A stretch of DNA of 40,912 nucleotides from an uncultured Sphingomonas sp. (GCA_913776045.1 CAJYOI010000011.1:1-40912); one strand, 5' to 3'; shown: positions 9,125 to 18,100, counted from the first letter of the stretch. Numbers and translations are program-made. Notes: generated from the sequence alone by a model not told the origin.

Positions 9125-10528
9125 ATGCATGTCGTGGGGCAGATCGACCACACCGCCGTCCTCGACCGGGTGCGCGGCGAATCAGGCTGGACCGGGCGGT
9201 ATCTGTTCCTGATCGTCATTTCGGCCGGCATCTCGATCCTCGGCCTGCTGCTGCCCTCAACCGCCGTGCTGATCGGGGCGATGCTGATTTCGCCGTTGAT
9301 GATGCCGATCATCGGTCTGGGCTTCGGCATCGCGACCTTCGACTGGGCGGAAGTGCGGCGGGCGGCTCTGGCGCTGGCGCTCGGATCGATCGTCGCGGTC
9401 GCGCTGTCGGCGGCGTTCGTCGCCATTTCCCCACTGCAGACGGTGACCAGCGAAATAGCGATCCGGACCAAGCCCAATCTCTACGACCTGCTCGTCGCCT
9501 TCCTGTCGGCGGTCGTCGGCGTCTACGCACTGGTCCGCGGGCGCGGCGATACCGTGGTCGGTGTTGCCATCGCCATCGCGCTGATGCCGCCGCTCGCGGT
9601 CGTCGGCTTCGGGATCGCGACCGCCAATTGGACGGTGTTCGCCGGATCGCTGCTGCTATTCCTGACCAATCTGGTCACCATCGCACTGACCGCAGCGCTG
9701 GCGGCGCGGGTCTATCGCTTCGGCGCGCATCTCTCTCCGCACCAGACGTGGTGGCAGGCGGCGTTGATCGTGGCCGGATTGCTCGGCTTCGCCATTCCGC
9801 TAGGCATCGCGCTGAAGCAGATCGCGTGGGAATCGGTCGCCAAGCGGCAAATCCGCGACGCGGTGCTCGCTCCCTTCCCGCGGGAGACACGCGTCAGCCA
9901 GCTGGACATCGATTTCGACACGTCACCGATCACGGTGCGCGCTGCGGTGCTGACCCCGCGGGGTATCGTGGACGCCGACGCCCGCGCGATCGCGCGTGCT
10001 AAAACGATCGGCGTGCCGGTGGACCTCCATATCGACCAGATTCGCGTCGCGCTGGACAGCGGCGCGGGCGAGGCCGCCCAGATCGCGGCTGCGCAACCGA
10101 CCGCCGCCCCCTCCCCCGCCGGCCCAGCGATCGCATCGCGGATCGCGCTGGTCGCCGGCATTAGCGAGGACGGGGTGCTGGTCGACAGTGCCAAACGCCA
10201 CGCGCTGGCCCGCGCCGGAGTGCTGCCCGGCGCGACGCTCGCCACCTATCGCGCGCTGGAGGAGCGGCTGAGCGCGGCCAATCCGGGTTGGCGAGTCACG
10301 CTCATCCCGCCGGCGGTGGCGCTGCCGCCCGTCACGGTCACGGACGGCACGCCCGATGCAGCGCAGGTGGCGACCCTGGCCTGGGGCGCGGAGCGGCGCG
10401 ACGAAGCGATCGGAGTGCGGGGTGTGGGCAGTGTCGCCATCGCGGACGCCCTTGACGCCGCCGGGGCGCGGGTGGTGCGCGGTCCGGCGGCGGGTACGCC
10501 GGCGATCAGCTGGACGACCGCGCCATAA
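9125..10528 (+). CDS. DUF389 family membrane protein
   Basis: The 467-residue protein matches the DUF389 family of bacterial membrane proteins of unknown function. Several hydrophobic segments fill residues about 27-235 (for example LLLPSTAVLIGAMLISPLMM and VGVAIAIALMPPLAVVGFGI), followed by a soluble C-terminal half of about 230 residues. The conserved IGAMLISPLM is the strongest clue. In-frame codons continue upstream of the ATG (reading RGRFARFWD) without a usable start, so the true N-terminus could lie slightly upstream at a rare codon. No function is proposed. Confidence 0.85.
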   Translation: MHVVGQIDHTAVLDRVRGESGWTGRYLFLIVISAGISILGLLLPSTAVLIGAMLISPLMMPIIGLGFGIATFDWAEVRRAALALALGSIVAVALSAAFVAISPLQTVTSEIAIRTKPNLYDLLVAFLSAVVGVYALVRGRGDTVVGVAIAIALMPPLAVVGFGIATANWTVFAGSLLLFLTNLVTIALTAALAARVYRFGAHLSPHQTWWQAALIVAGLLGFAIPLGIALKQIAWESVAKRQIRDAVLAPFPRETRVSQLDIDFDTSPITVRAAVLTPRGIVDADARAIARAKTIGVPVDLHIDQIRVALDSGAGEAAQIAAAQPTAAPSPAGPAIASRIALVAGISEDGVLVDSAKRHALARAGVLPGATLATYRALEERLSAANPGWRVTLIPPAVALPPVTVTDGTPDAAQVATLAWGAERRDEAIGVRGVGSVAIADALDAAGARVVRGPAAGTPAISWTTAP

Positions 10529-10534
10529 CCGCAT

Positions 10535-10560
10535 CGTGCTCCCGCCTGCGCGGGAGCGCG
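10535..10560. terminator. Bidirectional terminator-like hairpin
   Basis: GCTCCCGC (10538-10545) and GCGGGAGC (10550-10557) form a perfect 8-bp stem with a CTGC loop, extendable to 11 bp with one G-T pair. It sits 7 nt after the DUF389 stop and 8 nt from the lysK stop, between convergent genes. There is no clear T-tract on either strand. Confidence 0.6.
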
Positions 10561-10567
10561 ATGGGAA

Positions 10568-12142
10568 TTATACCTTCGCCAGCGCGTCCGCGATCAGCTT
10601 GCGCGAGTTGGCGATTCCGTACAGCTTGATGAAGCTGCCCATCCGCGGTCCCTGGCTCGACCCGAGCAACGTCTCGTACAGCGCCTTGAACCAGTCGCGC
10701 AGTTCGGCGAACCCGCCGGTCTTGCCGATTTCGTAGACGATGTTCTGGATATCCTCGGCCGGTGCGTCCTCGGGCAGCGCGGCGAGTTCGGCGTCGAGCC
10801 GCTGGAGCGCCGCGACCTCGACACCCTCGGGCGCGCGACGAACCAACGTCGGCGCCACGAAATCGCGGGCATAGGCCAGCGCATAGCCGATCAACCGGTC
10901 GAGGTCCGGATGCGTGTCCGGCGTCGCGTCCGGGACGTAATTGGCCAAGTAGCCCCAGACCTGCTCCTTGGTCGCATCGCCCATCACGCCGACCAGGTTC
11001 AGCAACAGGCCGAAGGTTACCGGCAGCGTGCCATCCGGCAGCTTGCCGTCATGGATGTGATGCACCGGGTTGCCCAGCTGCTGCTTGAGCTCCTGCGTCG
11101 GGTAGTTGCCGCGGAACTGCCAATATTCGTCGACCGCGCGCGGGATAACGCCCATGTGCAGCTGCTTGGCCTTCTTGGGCTCGCGATAGGCGAAGAAGGC
11201 CAGGCTCTCATCCGGACCATAGGTCAGCCATTGCTCCAGGCTCAGGCCATTGCCTTTGGACTTGGAGATCTTCTCGCCCTTCTCATCCAGGAACATCTCG
11301 TAGACGAAGCCCTCCGGCGGGCGGCCACCGAGGATGCGGGCGATCTTCGACGACTGGATGCCCGAATCGATCAGGTCCTTGCCATACATCTCGAAATCGA
11401 CGCCGAGCGCGACCCAGCGCATAGCCCAGTCGACCTTCCACTGCAGCTTGGACTTCCCGCCCAGTGCCGACTGGACGATCCGTTCGCCGTTCGCGTCGGT
11501 GAAGGCGATCGTACCGGCTTGCGGGTCGACGACCTCGACCGGCACCTGCAGCACGACGCCCGTCGTCGGACTGATCGGCAGGATCGGCGAATAGGTCGCG
11601 CGGCGTTCCTCACGCAGCGTCGGCAGCATCACGCCCTGGATCGCGTCGTAATGGCGCAGCACGCCCCTGAGAGCGTCGTCGAAACGACCCGAAGTATAGT
11701 AATCGGTCGACGACGCGAACTCGTATTCGAACCCGAATCGGTCGAGGAAACGCCGCAGCATCGCGTTGTTGTGCGCAGCGAAGCTGTCATATTCCTCGAA
11801 CGGGTCGGGCACCTGCGTCAGCGGCTTGCCCAGATGTTCGGCCAGCATCTGGCGGTTCGGCACATTGTCCGGCACCTTGCGCAGGCCGTCCATGTCGTCG
11901 CTGAACGCGATCAGCTTGGTCGGCTGGTCGCTGAGCGCATGAAAGGCATTAAGGACCATCGTCGTGCGCAGCACTTCGTTGAACGTGCCGATGTGCGGCA
12001 GGCCCGATGGGCCATAGCCGGTTTCGAACAGGATCGGCGCACCGCCCGGCTTGCCGTCCGGGTAGCGCTTCAGCAACTTGCGCGCTTCCTCATACGGCCA
12101 GGCTTTGGACTCGAGGGCGGCGGAGCGGAGGTCGTCTGTCAT
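10568..12142 (-). CDS. lysK: Lysyl-tRNA synthetase, class I
   Basis: This enzyme charges tRNA-Lys. It is the class I form found in archaea, alphaproteobacteria and some others rather than the class II LysS. The 524-residue product has the HIGH-type motif in GPSGLPHIGTFNE (about residues 45-57), FSDDMDGLRKVPDN, and the KMSKS-type motif EKISKSKGNG (about 291-300). No class II motifs are present. It is convergent with the DUF389 gene and divergent from the bestrophin-like gene, so it is a single-gene unit. Confidence 0.96.
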   Translation of the reverse strand: MTDDLRSAALESKAWPYEEARKLLKRYPDGKPGGAPILFETGYGPSGLPHIGTFNEVLRTTMVLNAFHALSDQPTKLIAFSDDMDGLRKVPDNVPNRQMLAEHLGKPLTQVPDPFEEYDSFAAHNNAMLRRFLDRFGFEYEFASSTDYYTSGRFDDALRGVLRHYDAIQGVMLPTLREERRATYSPILPISPTTGVVLQVPVEVVDPQAGTIAFTDANGERIVQSALGGKSKLQWKVDWAMRWVALGVDFEMYGKDLIDSGIQSSKIARILGGRPPEGFVYEMFLDEKGEKISKSKGNGLSLEQWLTYGPDESLAFFAYREPKKAKQLHMGVIPRAVDEYWQFRGNYPTQELKQQLGNPVHHIHDGKLPDGTLPVTFGLLLNLVGVMGDATKEQVWGYLANYVPDATPDTHPDLDRLIGYALAYARDFVAPTLVRRAPEGVEVAALQRLDAELAALPEDAPAEDIQNIVYEIGKTGGFAELRDWFKALYETLLGSSQGPRMGSFIKLYGIANSRKLIADALAKV

Positions 12143-12223
12143 CGTGATCGCGCCCTACAGCCGCTCGTCCGAAATTTCCATGCTGCGATGCAACCTTAAC
12201 CTTGGTCATGCGTCGCGACCGCG

Positions 12224-13117
12224 ATGATCGTCACCGCTACGCCTCGATACACACGCATCCTGGCCGAGGTGTGGAAGCCGCTACTTATTCTGTTCGTATG
12301 GGACTGTATCGTCACGGCCTTCTACATGCTGACGCCGAACAAGGCGCCGTCCTTGCCGCTGACGTTGTTCGGTACGGCACTCGCGCTGTTCCTCGGCTTT
12401 CGCGACAATTCGGCATATCAGCGCTGGTGGGAAGGTCGTATCCTGTGGGGCGCGATGATCAACTGCTCGCGCAGCCTGGCACGCGAGATCGTGACGTTCA
12501 TGCCCTTTGCCGCCGAAGGCAAGTTGTGGGACCTCAAACGGACGATCGTGTTGCGGCACATCGCCTATGTCCACGCGCTGCGCTGCCAATTACGACGGAT
12601 CGACCCGAAGCCCGACGTATTGCGGTTCCTGTCGGCCGAGGAAGCATCGGGCCCGTTCGGCCGGGCGAACATCGCCAACGGCATCATCGACGGCACCGCC
12701 GGCCGCATCGCCAAGGCGCGCCGTGAAGGCCATCTCGACACGATCCTGCATTCGGCACTGGAACGGACGCTGACCGACATCACCAATGCGCAGGGCGGCA
12801 TGGAGCGGATCAAGAACACGCCGCTGCCCAATCAATACCGGTTCTTTCCGAACCTCTTTACGAAGCTGTTCTGCATCGTCCTGCCAATCGGGCTGGTCGA
12901 GACGCTCGGTTGGGCAACGCCAGTCGGATCGACGCTGGCTGGGCTGATGTTCCTGGCGGTGCTGCAGATCGGCGACGACCTGGCCGATCCGTTTGCGAAC
13001 ACGATCCACGACTTGCCACTGGATGCGATGTGCCGCACCATCGAGATCGACCTGTTGCAGGCGATCGGCGACCAGGCGCCGGAGCCGGCCAAGCCGGATC
13101 GCGATGTGTTGTGGTGA
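12224..13117 (+). CDS. Bestrophin-like (UPF0187) membrane channel protein
   Basis: The 297-residue protein matches the bacterial bestrophin family, pentameric anion or cation channels of the inner membrane. The signature GFRDNSAYQRWWEGRILWG (about residues 58-76) is strongly conserved. Hydrophobic segments lie near residues 19-55 and 215-250 (LFCIVLPIGLVETLGW, STLAGLMFLAVLQIGDDL), and the family C-terminal motif DDLADPFANTIHDLPLDAMCRTIEIDL is essentially intact. Which ion it carries cannot be told. The gap to lysK (82 bp) must hold both promoters. Confidence 0.92.
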   Translation: MIVTATPRYTRILAEVWKPLLILFVWDCIVTAFYMLTPNKAPSLPLTLFGTALALFLGFRDNSAYQRWWEGRILWGAMINCSRSLAREIVTFMPFAAEGKLWDLKRTIVLRHIAYVHALRCQLRRIDPKPDVLRFLSAEEASGPFGRANIANGIIDGTAGRIAKARREGHLDTILHSALERTLTDITNAQGGMERIKNTPLPNQYRFFPNLFTKLFCIVLPIGLVETLGWATPVGSTLAGLMFLAVLQIGDDLADPFANTIHDLPLDAMCRTIEIDLLQAIGDQAPEPAKPDRDVLW

Positions 13118-13140
13118 GGTTACGCACCTGCTTCCAAGGC

Positions 13141-13235
13141 GTCGCCCCCGCGAAGGCGGGGGTAAATTCTGGCTGACGTGGCGAATTGAGCCGCACAGCC
13201 AGCGAGAATATATTTCCGCTTTCGCGGAAATGACG
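13141..13235. repeat. Paired-hairpin dispersed repeat, family 2, copy 1
   Basis: The element is a long imperfect palindrome. The left hairpin is CCCCCGC-GAAG-GCGGGGG, followed by TAAATTCTGGCTG. The right side has CAGCCAG and a perfect hairpin ATTTCCGC-TTTC-GCGGAAAT (13212-13231), then TGACGG. The same order, spacing and length recur at 33247-33341, and the right half recurs at 28461-28527. It lies between bestrophin and etfA in convergent orientation. Confidence 0.8.
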
Positions 13236-13254
13236 GAGTAAAGTCCGAGGAAGT

Positions 13255-13306
13255 GACGCGGGAGTAAATCCCGCGTCGTCGGACGGCGCCGACGCGCCGC
13301 CGGCCG
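13255..13306 (+). repeat. REP-like two-stem element, copy A
   Basis: Stem 1 is GACGCGGGA (13255-13263), loop GTAAA, TCCCGCGTC (13269-13277). The linker GTCGGAC leads to stem 2, GGCGC-CGAC-GCGCC (13285-13298), then GCCGGCCG. Stem 1 is identical to copy B at 24389; stem 2 differs in sequence but keeps pairing. Confidence 0.8.
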
Positions 13307-13316
13307 CGCACGGTGT

Positions 13317-13339
13317 TGCGCGGGGCTTGGCCCCGCGCA
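13317..13339 (-). terminator. Terminator-like hairpin downstream of etfA
   Basis: TGCGCGGGGC (13317-13326), loop TTG, GCCCCGCGCA (13330-13339): a perfect 10-bp stem ending 11 nt past the etfA stop. No T-run follows, so it may act as a transcript end-stabiliser or be the outer part of the neighbouring REP-like element. Confidence 0.5.
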
Positions 13340-13350
13340 CCGGCTTTCGC

Positions 13351-14280
13351 CTACAGCTTCTCTGTAAGCTCCGGCACGACCTTGAACAGGTCGCCCACCA
13401 GCCCGACGTCCGCCACCTGGAAGATCGGCGCGTCCTCGTCCTTGTTGATCGCGACGATGACCTTCGAATCCTTCATGCCCGCCAGATGCTGGATCGCGCC
13501 CGAGATACCGACCGCAATGTAGACTTCCGGCGCGACGATCTTGCCGGTCTGACCGACTTGGTAGTCGTTCGGGACATAGCCCGCGTCCACGGCGGCACGC
13601 GACGCGCCGACCGCAGCGCCGAGTTTGTCGGCCAGCGGCTCGATCAGTTCGACGAACTTCTCGCTCGAGCCAAGCGCACGACCGCCCGAGACGATGACCT
13701 TTGCACTCGTCAGTTCCGGACGTTCCAGCTTGGCGATTTCGGACCCTGAGAAGGTCGACACACCGGCGTCGCCCGTCGACGCGACCGCTTCGATCTCGGC
13801 CGAACCGCCCTCGGCCGCGGCCTTTTCGAACGCGGTGCCGCGCACCGTCAGGACCAGCTTCGCGTCCTTGGTCTGCACCGTCGCGATCGCGTTGCCGGCG
13901 TAGATCGGGCGTGTGAACGTGTCCGGACCCTCGACCGACAGGATGTCGCTGACCTGCATGACGTCGAGCAGAGCGGCGACACGCGGGGCGATATTCTTGC
14001 CGTTGCTGGTGGCCGGCGCGACGAAGGCGTCATGGCTGTCCATCAGCGACTTGACCAGCGGCGCGACGTTTTCGGCCAGCGCATGCGCATAGGCCGCGTC
14101 GTCGGCGACATGGACCTTGCCGACGCCGGCGATCTTGGCCGCTTCGGCAGAGACGCCATCGACGCCCTGGCCGGCGACCAACAGGTGGACTTCACCGAGC
14201 TTGGCAGCCGCGGTGACGGCAGCGAGCGTGGCGTCCTTGACGGCCTGACCGTCGTGTTCGACCCAAACGAGCGTCTTCAC
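13351..14280 (-). CDS. etfA: Electron transfer flavoprotein subunit alpha
   Basis: EtfA with EtfB accepts electrons from acyl-CoA dehydrogenases and passes them to the quinone pool through ETF-ubiquinone oxidoreductase. The 309-residue product has the FAD-binding C-terminal domain: [40 protein letters not shown], and [22 protein letters not shown]. The start is GTG, overlapping the etfB stop as GTGA. A likely electron donor, the glutaryl-CoA dehydrogenase gene, lies 5 kb away. Confidence 0.97.
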   Translation of the reverse strand: MKTLVWVEHDGQAVKDATLAAVTAAAKLGEVHLLVAGQGVDGVSAEAAKIAGVGKVHVADDAAYAHALAENVAPLVKSLMDSHDAFVAPATSNGKNIAPRVAALLDVMQVSDILSVEGPDTFTRPIYAGNAIATVQTKDAKLVLTVRGTAFEKAAAEGGSAEIEAVASTGDAGVSTFSGSEIAKLERPELTSAKVIVSGGRALGSSEKFVELIEPLADKLGAAVGASRAAVDAGYVPNDYQVGQTGKIVAPEVYIAVGISGAIQHLAGMKDSKVIVAINKDEDAPIFQVADVGLVGDLFKVVPELTEKL

Positions 14281-15026
14281 TTGGCAACTCCCAGCGTCTT
14301 GAGCTTCGACACGAGTTCATCGACATCGGCGACCTTCACGCCGGCCTGACGCTTGGCCGGCTCCTCGACCTTAAGCGTGGTCAGGCGCGGAGCGACGTCG
14401 ACGCCGTAGTCGGCCGCGGTCTTCTGCGCGAGCGGCTTCGACTTCGCCTTCATGATGTTTGGAAGCGAGGCATAGCGCGGCTCGTTGAGGCGCAGGTCGG
14501 TGGTGACGACGGCCGGTAGCGTCAGCGTATCCGTCTCGGCACCGCCATCGACTTCGCGCGTCACCGCGACCTTGCCGTCGGCGACCTCGACCTTCGACGC
14601 GAACGTACCCTGGCCCCAACCGGTCAGCGCGGCGAGCATCTGGCCGGTCTGGTTGTTGTCGTCGTCGATCGCCTGCTTGCCTAGGATGACCAGGCTCGGC
14701 TGTTCTTCGTCACAGATCGCCTTCAGCAGCTTGGCGACGCCCAGCGGCTCGACCCTTTCGTCCGAGGTGATCAGGATCGCGCGGTCGGCGCCCATTGCGA
14801 GCGCGGTGCGCAGCGTTTCCTGCGCCTTCTGCTCACCGATCGAGACGGCGACGACTTCGGTCGCGACGCCCTTTTCCTTCAGGCGGATCGCCTCTTCGAC
14901 GGCGATTTCGTCGAACGGGTTCATGCTCATCTTGACGTTGGCGAGGTCGACCCCGCTCCCGTCGGCCTTCACCCGGGGCTTCACATTGTAATCAAGCACG
15001 CGCTTGACCGGCACCAGCACCTTCAT
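14277..15026 (-). CDS. etfB: Electron transfer flavoprotein subunit beta
   Basis: This is the partner of EtfA and binds AMP. It contains [20 protein letters not shown] at the start, the segment [20 protein letters not shown], and the recognition-loop region [21 protein letters not shown]. The ATG chosen gives 249 residues, the usual length, with GAGGAG 10 nt upstream; a GTG three codons earlier is too close to that ribosome site. The upstream region holds a 12-bp perfect palindrome (see the operator entry). Confidence 0.96.
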   Translation of the reverse strand: MKVLVPVKRVLDYNVKPRVKADGSGVDLANVKMSMNPFDEIAVEEAIRLKEKGVATEVVAVSIGEQKAQETLRTALAMGADRAILITSDERVEPLGVAKLLKAICDEEQPSLVILGKQAIDDDNNQTGQMLAALTGWGQGTFASKVEVADGKVAVTREVDGGAETDTLTLPAVVTTDLRLNEPRYASLPNIMKAKSKPLAQKTAADYGVDVAPRLTTLKVEEPAKRQAGVKVADVDELVSKLKTLGVAK

Positions 15027-15060
15027 TTGCGCCACTCTCCTCGTTTAAAACGCGGCTACC

Positions 15061-15080
15061 TGACGTTTACGTAAACATCA
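15061..15080 (-). promoter_or_regulatory. Palindromic operator candidate upstream of etfBA
   Basis: GTTTACGTAAAC at 15065-15076 is a perfect 12-bp palindrome, flanked by TGAC and ATCA, about 40-60 nt before the etfB ATG. It resembles the ACGT-centred palindromes reported for LiuR-type MerR regulators of branched-chain amino acid and fatty-acid catabolism, whose regulons often include etfBA. That link is from memory of the motif and was not tested. Confidence 0.55.
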
Positions 15081-15163
15081 AGTCGCCGGTATCAACCCCA
15101 GCGGGCAGCGACGGCCGGCCGACGTCCGCTGAACATGTCGGGATAAAGCGCCAGCGCCCATAG

Positions 15164-15195
15164 ATGTCCATGCCGATGTGTGTGCCGATGGACAT
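15164..15195. repeat. Inverted repeat upstream of the Cys-rich small ORF
   Basis: ATGTCCAT (15164-15171) and ATGGACAT (15188-15195) are perfect 8-bp arms separated by 16 nt that contain GCCGATG-type direct repeats. A second hairpin, CGCCCT-GGC-AGGGCG, follows at about 15209-15223. Together they lie 30-90 nt before the small ORF and could be operator or leader structure; the role is unknown. Confidence 0.4.
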
Positions 15196-15252
15196 TCCTC
15201 GACGGTTTACCGCCCTGGCAGGGCGTTGCGGTACCGAAACAACGGGGTGAAG

Positions 15253-15480
15253 ATGGAAAATGCGAGTTGTCGATGCCACGCCTATCACCCGCATGATTGT
15301 CGCCGATGCAACGGCTCAGACCCCTGCGCCGAGGAGCAGCCAGGATCCATAATCGTCTGTGAAAAGATCAAACCGACAAACGGCAAGCTGCAACCATGCC
15401 CCTTCCCCGTCGCCAAGAGCAGCAGCGATGAGGATATCGTCCCATTTAAGAAGAGCATCAACGAAAAGGGCGTGAAGTAA
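15253..15480 (+). CDS. Hypothetical Cys-rich small protein
   Basis: I do not recognise this 75-residue product. Its N-terminal third is rich in Cys and His: CRCHAYHPHDCRRCNGSDPC, with spacing C-x-C-x7-C-x2-C-x5-C, which would suit a small metal site. Two more Cys follow (IIVCEK, QPCPFP), and the tail is charged (KKSINEKGVK). The ATG has GGGGTGA upstream at good spacing; the frame is open 25 codons further back without a better start. Base composition is lower in GC than the flanking genes. It sits alone in the 540-bp gap between etfB and sucC. It may be real or a chance ORF. Confidence 0.45.
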   Translation: MENASCRCHAYHPHDCRRCNGSDPCAEEQPGSIIVCEKIKPTNGKLQPCPFPVAKSSSDEDIVPFKKSINEKGVK

Positions 15481-15569
15481 GCCCGATACGCGAAGGGCGG
15501 GAACGGCCACGCCGTCCCCGCCCTCGCGATGTCCAGTCCCTACCCCACAACCCGCGCGGGGCAGAGCGA

Positions 15570-16769
15570 TCAGGCGACCTTCTGCACCTCGGCGACGATC
15601 TTCTTCGCCGCGTCGCCCAGGTCGTTCGCCGGAACGATGGCCAGGCCCGAATTGGAGAGGATTTCCTTGCCCTTCTCGACGTTCGTGCCTTCCAGGCGCA
15701 CGACCAGCGGCACCGACAGGTTCACTTCCTTCGCCGCCGCGACGATGCCGTCGGCGATGATGTCGCAGCGCATGATACCGCCGAAGATGTTGACCAGGAT
15801 GCCCTTAACGTTCGGATCCTGGAGAATGATCTTGAACGCCGCGGTCACCTTTTCCTTGTTCGCGCCGCCGCCGACGTCGAGGAAGTTGGCCGGGAACATG
15901 CCGTTCAGCTTGATGATATCCATCGTCGCCATGGCGAGGCCGGCACCGTTGACCATGCAGCCGATGTCGCCGTCGAGCTTGATGTAGGCCAGATCATACT
16001 TCGACGCTTCGAGCTCGGCCGGATCTTCCTCAGTCTCGTCGCGCAGTTCCATCAGGTCCTTGTGACGGAACATGGCGTTACCGTCGAAGCCGACCTTTGC
16101 GTCGAGCACCATCAGCTTGCCGTCATCGGTAACGGCCAGCGGGTTGATCTCGATCTGCTCGGCATCGGTGCCGAGGAACGCGTCGTACAGCTTCGACGCG
16201 ACATTTGCAGCTTGCTTGGCGAGGTCGCCGGTCAGGCCCAGCGCGGCGGCAACCGCACGGCCGTGATGCGGCATGAAGCCGGTCGCGGTGTCGATGTCGA
16301 TCGAGTGGATCTTCTCGGGCGTGTCATGCGCCACCGTTTCGATGTCCATGCCGCCTTCGGTCGATGCGACCATCGACACGCGGCCCGTCGCGCGGTTGAC
16401 GAGCAGCGCGAGGTAGAATTCCTTCGCGATGTCGACGCCGTCGGTCACGTACAGACGATTCACCTGCTTGCCGGCTTCACCCGTCTGGATCGTCACCAGC
16501 GTGTTGCCGAGCATTTCGGTCGCGGCGTGGCGCACCTCGTCCTCGGTCTTAGCCAGGCGAACGCCGCCCTTGGCTTCGGCGGGCAATTCCTTAAACTTGC
16601 CCTTGCCGCGGCCGCCGGCGTGGATCTGCGCCTTCACGACGTAGAGCGGCCCGGGCAGCTTCTTCGACGCTTCGACGGCCTCCTCGACGGAAAGCGCGGC
16701 GAAGCCCGCGGGAACGGGAACGCCGAACCTCGCCAGCAATTCCTTCGCCTGATACTCATGGATGTTCAT
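15570..16769 (-). CDS. sucC: Succinyl-CoA ligase (ADP-forming) subunit beta
   Basis: SucC with SucD interconverts succinyl-CoA and succinate with ATP formation in the TCA cycle. The 399-residue product begins [20 protein letters not shown], has the ATP-grasp region [16 protein letters not shown], and the CoA-ligase part [15 protein letters not shown] with [18 protein letters not shown]. The length is typical. sucD is not beside it, since the next genes on both sides face the other way or are unrelated. The start region also holds a CGTGAA-A-TTCACG palindrome at 16795-16807. Confidence 0.97.
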   Translation of the reverse strand: MNIHEYQAKELLARFGVPVPAGFAALSVEEAVEASKKLPGPLYVVKAQIHAGGRGKGKFKELPAEAKGGVRLAKTEDEVRHAATEMLGNTLVTIQTGEAGKQVNRLYVTDGVDIAKEFYLALLVNRATGRVSMVASTEGGMDIETVAHDTPEKIHSIDIDTATGFMPHHGRAVAAALGLTGDLAKQAANVASKLYDAFLGTDAEQIEINPLAVTDDGKLMVLDAKVGFDGNAMFRHKDLMELRDETEEDPAELEASKYDLAYIKLDGDIGCMVNGAGLAMATMDIIKLNGMFPANFLDVGGGANKEKVTAAFKIILQDPNVKGILVNIFGGIMRCDIIADGIVAAAKEVNLSVPLVVRLEGTNVEKGKEILSNSGLAIVPANDLGDAAKKIVAEVQKVA

Positions 16770-16794
16770 GGTCGGCCTCGCCTTATGCTAGGGA

Positions 16795-16807
16795 CGTGAA
16801 ATTCACG
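16795..16807. promoter_or_regulatory. Short palindrome between divergent genes
   Basis: CGTGAA (16795-16800) and TTCACG (16802-16807) are perfect arms around one A, 26 nt upstream of the sucC ATG and in the divergent promoter gap. It could be an operator for sucC or for the membrane protein gene; no regulator is named. Confidence 0.35.
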
Positions 16808-16918
16808 GCCCTTTCGCACAGGCGCGCGGGTGAATCCACCCCCGCATTTGACGAAGGATTTCGCGTTATTGAAAACGCATCGCAATATCGAACCTGTTTG
16901 TCGTTGGGAGGCGCGTTG

Positions 16919-17314
16919 TTGAGGATCGTCGATTGGGTCGCCCGAACGACGATGCTGGTGCTGGCAGCGCTTGCGACGCTGGCATTGATCGGCTCGCTCG
17001 CCAGCGTGTCGAATTCGCCTATCGGCCAAGTCTTCCCCGGGCAGGTCGCGGTACAGGAGCCGCCTGCACCCGATAGCCTTCCGACATCAGCAGGCGCGCC
17101 GCCCGCATCTGCCGATGCCGAGTCGCCGGAGAACGCCGTAGCGATGAGGACGGTCGCTACTGCCGAGCGCATAGCCGCCCAGCGCGAAACGGAGGTCGCG
17201 CGCTGGCTGAAGGCGCTGACTTACGCCGTCATCGCGCTTGCCGCCTTCGCCGCGGCGGGCGTCGTCGCACTGGTCCGCATCGGCGGGCACCTCGCGCGGA
17301 TCGCCGACCGCTGA
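16919..17314 (+). CDS. Hypothetical two-helix membrane protein
   Basis: The family is not recognised. The product (131 residues from the chosen TTG) has one hydrophobic helix near the N-terminus (TTMLVLAALATLALIGSLA), a Pro/Ala-rich stretch with PPAPDSLPTSAGAPPASADA, a charged helix (TAERIAAQRETEVARWLKAL) and a second hydrophobic segment (YAVIALAAFAAAGVVALV). The TTG is chosen because GGGAGG lies 7 nt before it. A GTG at 16796 would add 41 residues that look like non-coding translation. It ends about 40 nt before the TauE-like gene. Confidence 0.6.
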   Translation: MRIVDWVARTTMLVLAALATLALIGSLASVSNSPIGQVFPGQVAVQEPPAPDSLPTSAGAPPASADAESPENAVAMRTVATAERIAAQRETEVARWLKALTYAVIALAAFAAAGVVALVRIGGHLARIADR

Positions 17315-17352
17315 TCGAAAGCCCCGCCTTCTGGATCGTCGCGTCACTGGCC

Positions 17353-18060
17353 GTGACCATGCTCGGACTCGCCAAGGGCGGATTCGCGGGCATGGGTGCG
17401 CTATCGCTGCCCATCGTCGCGATGACGACGTCGCCGGTGCGCGCCGCCGCGATCCTGCTGCCGATCCTGATCGTTCAGGACGCGGTCGGCGTGTGGGCAT
17501 TCCGCCGCGACTGGAACGGGTACATCCTCGGCTGGATGCTGCCGGGCGCGGCGATCGGCATTGCACTTGGCTATCTGTTCGCCGCGTCCGTGTCGCCGGA
17601 CGCGGTCCTGGGACTGGTCGGCGCAGTGTCGATCGTCTTCGGCAGCTATCGCCTGTGGGTCGAACGACACGGAGCCCCGGCGACGGCTGACGATTCGCCC
17701 GGCTGGGTCGGCACGATCTTCGGCGTCCTATCGGGCTTCACCAGCCAGATCGCGCACGCCGGCCAGCCGCCCTACCAGCTGTGGGTCGTGCCCCGGCGCC
17801 TGCCGCGCGACGTGTTCGTCGGTACGACCGCGATCTTCTTTGCGGTCGTCAATTGGGTGAAGGTGCCCGCGTACATCGCGCTCGGCCAGTTCACCCGCGC
17901 AAACCTGACGATTTCGGCGCTGCTGCTGCCGGTCGCGATCCTGTCGACCGCCGCGGGCGTATGGCTGGTGCGGCGCGTGTCGGCCGAACGCTTCTACCGC
18001 CTGATCTACGCGCTGATGATCGCGGTCGGCGTGAAGCTGGTGTGGGATTCGCTCGGCTGA
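17353..18060 (+). CDS. TauE/SafE family transporter (sulfite/organosulfonate exporter type)
   Basis: The 235-residue protein has about seven hydrophobic segments and the TauE/SafE repeat pattern: GLAKGGFAGMGALSLPI near the start and GVLSGFTSQIAHAGQPPYQLW in the second half. Members move sulfite, sulfoacetate or other small anions across the inner membrane; the substrate here is not deducible. The annotated start is GTG. Family-like sequence (IESPAFWIVASLAV) continues in frame upstream to a CTG at 17311 right after the previous stop, with no ATG, GTG or TTG, so the true start may be that CTG. Confidence 0.88.
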   Translation: MTMLGLAKGGFAGMGALSLPIVAMTTSPVRAAAILLPILIVQDAVGVWAFRRDWNGYILGWMLPGAAIGIALGYLFAASVSPDAVLGLVGAVSIVFGSYRLWVERHGAPATADDSPGWVGTIFGVLSGFTSQIAHAGQPPYQLWVVPRRLPRDVFVGTTAIFFAVVNWVKVPAYIALGQFTRANLTISALLLPVAILSTAAGVWLVRRVSAERFYRLIYALMIAVGVKLVWDSLG

Positions 18061-18100
18061 CGTTAGCGAAGCGTAAACCCGCACCTGAGATGACTGCGGG

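Noticed and set aside
10910-12199. 429-codon open frame opposite lysK
   Set aside because: Antisense shadow; LysRS motifs on the minus strand are unambiguous.
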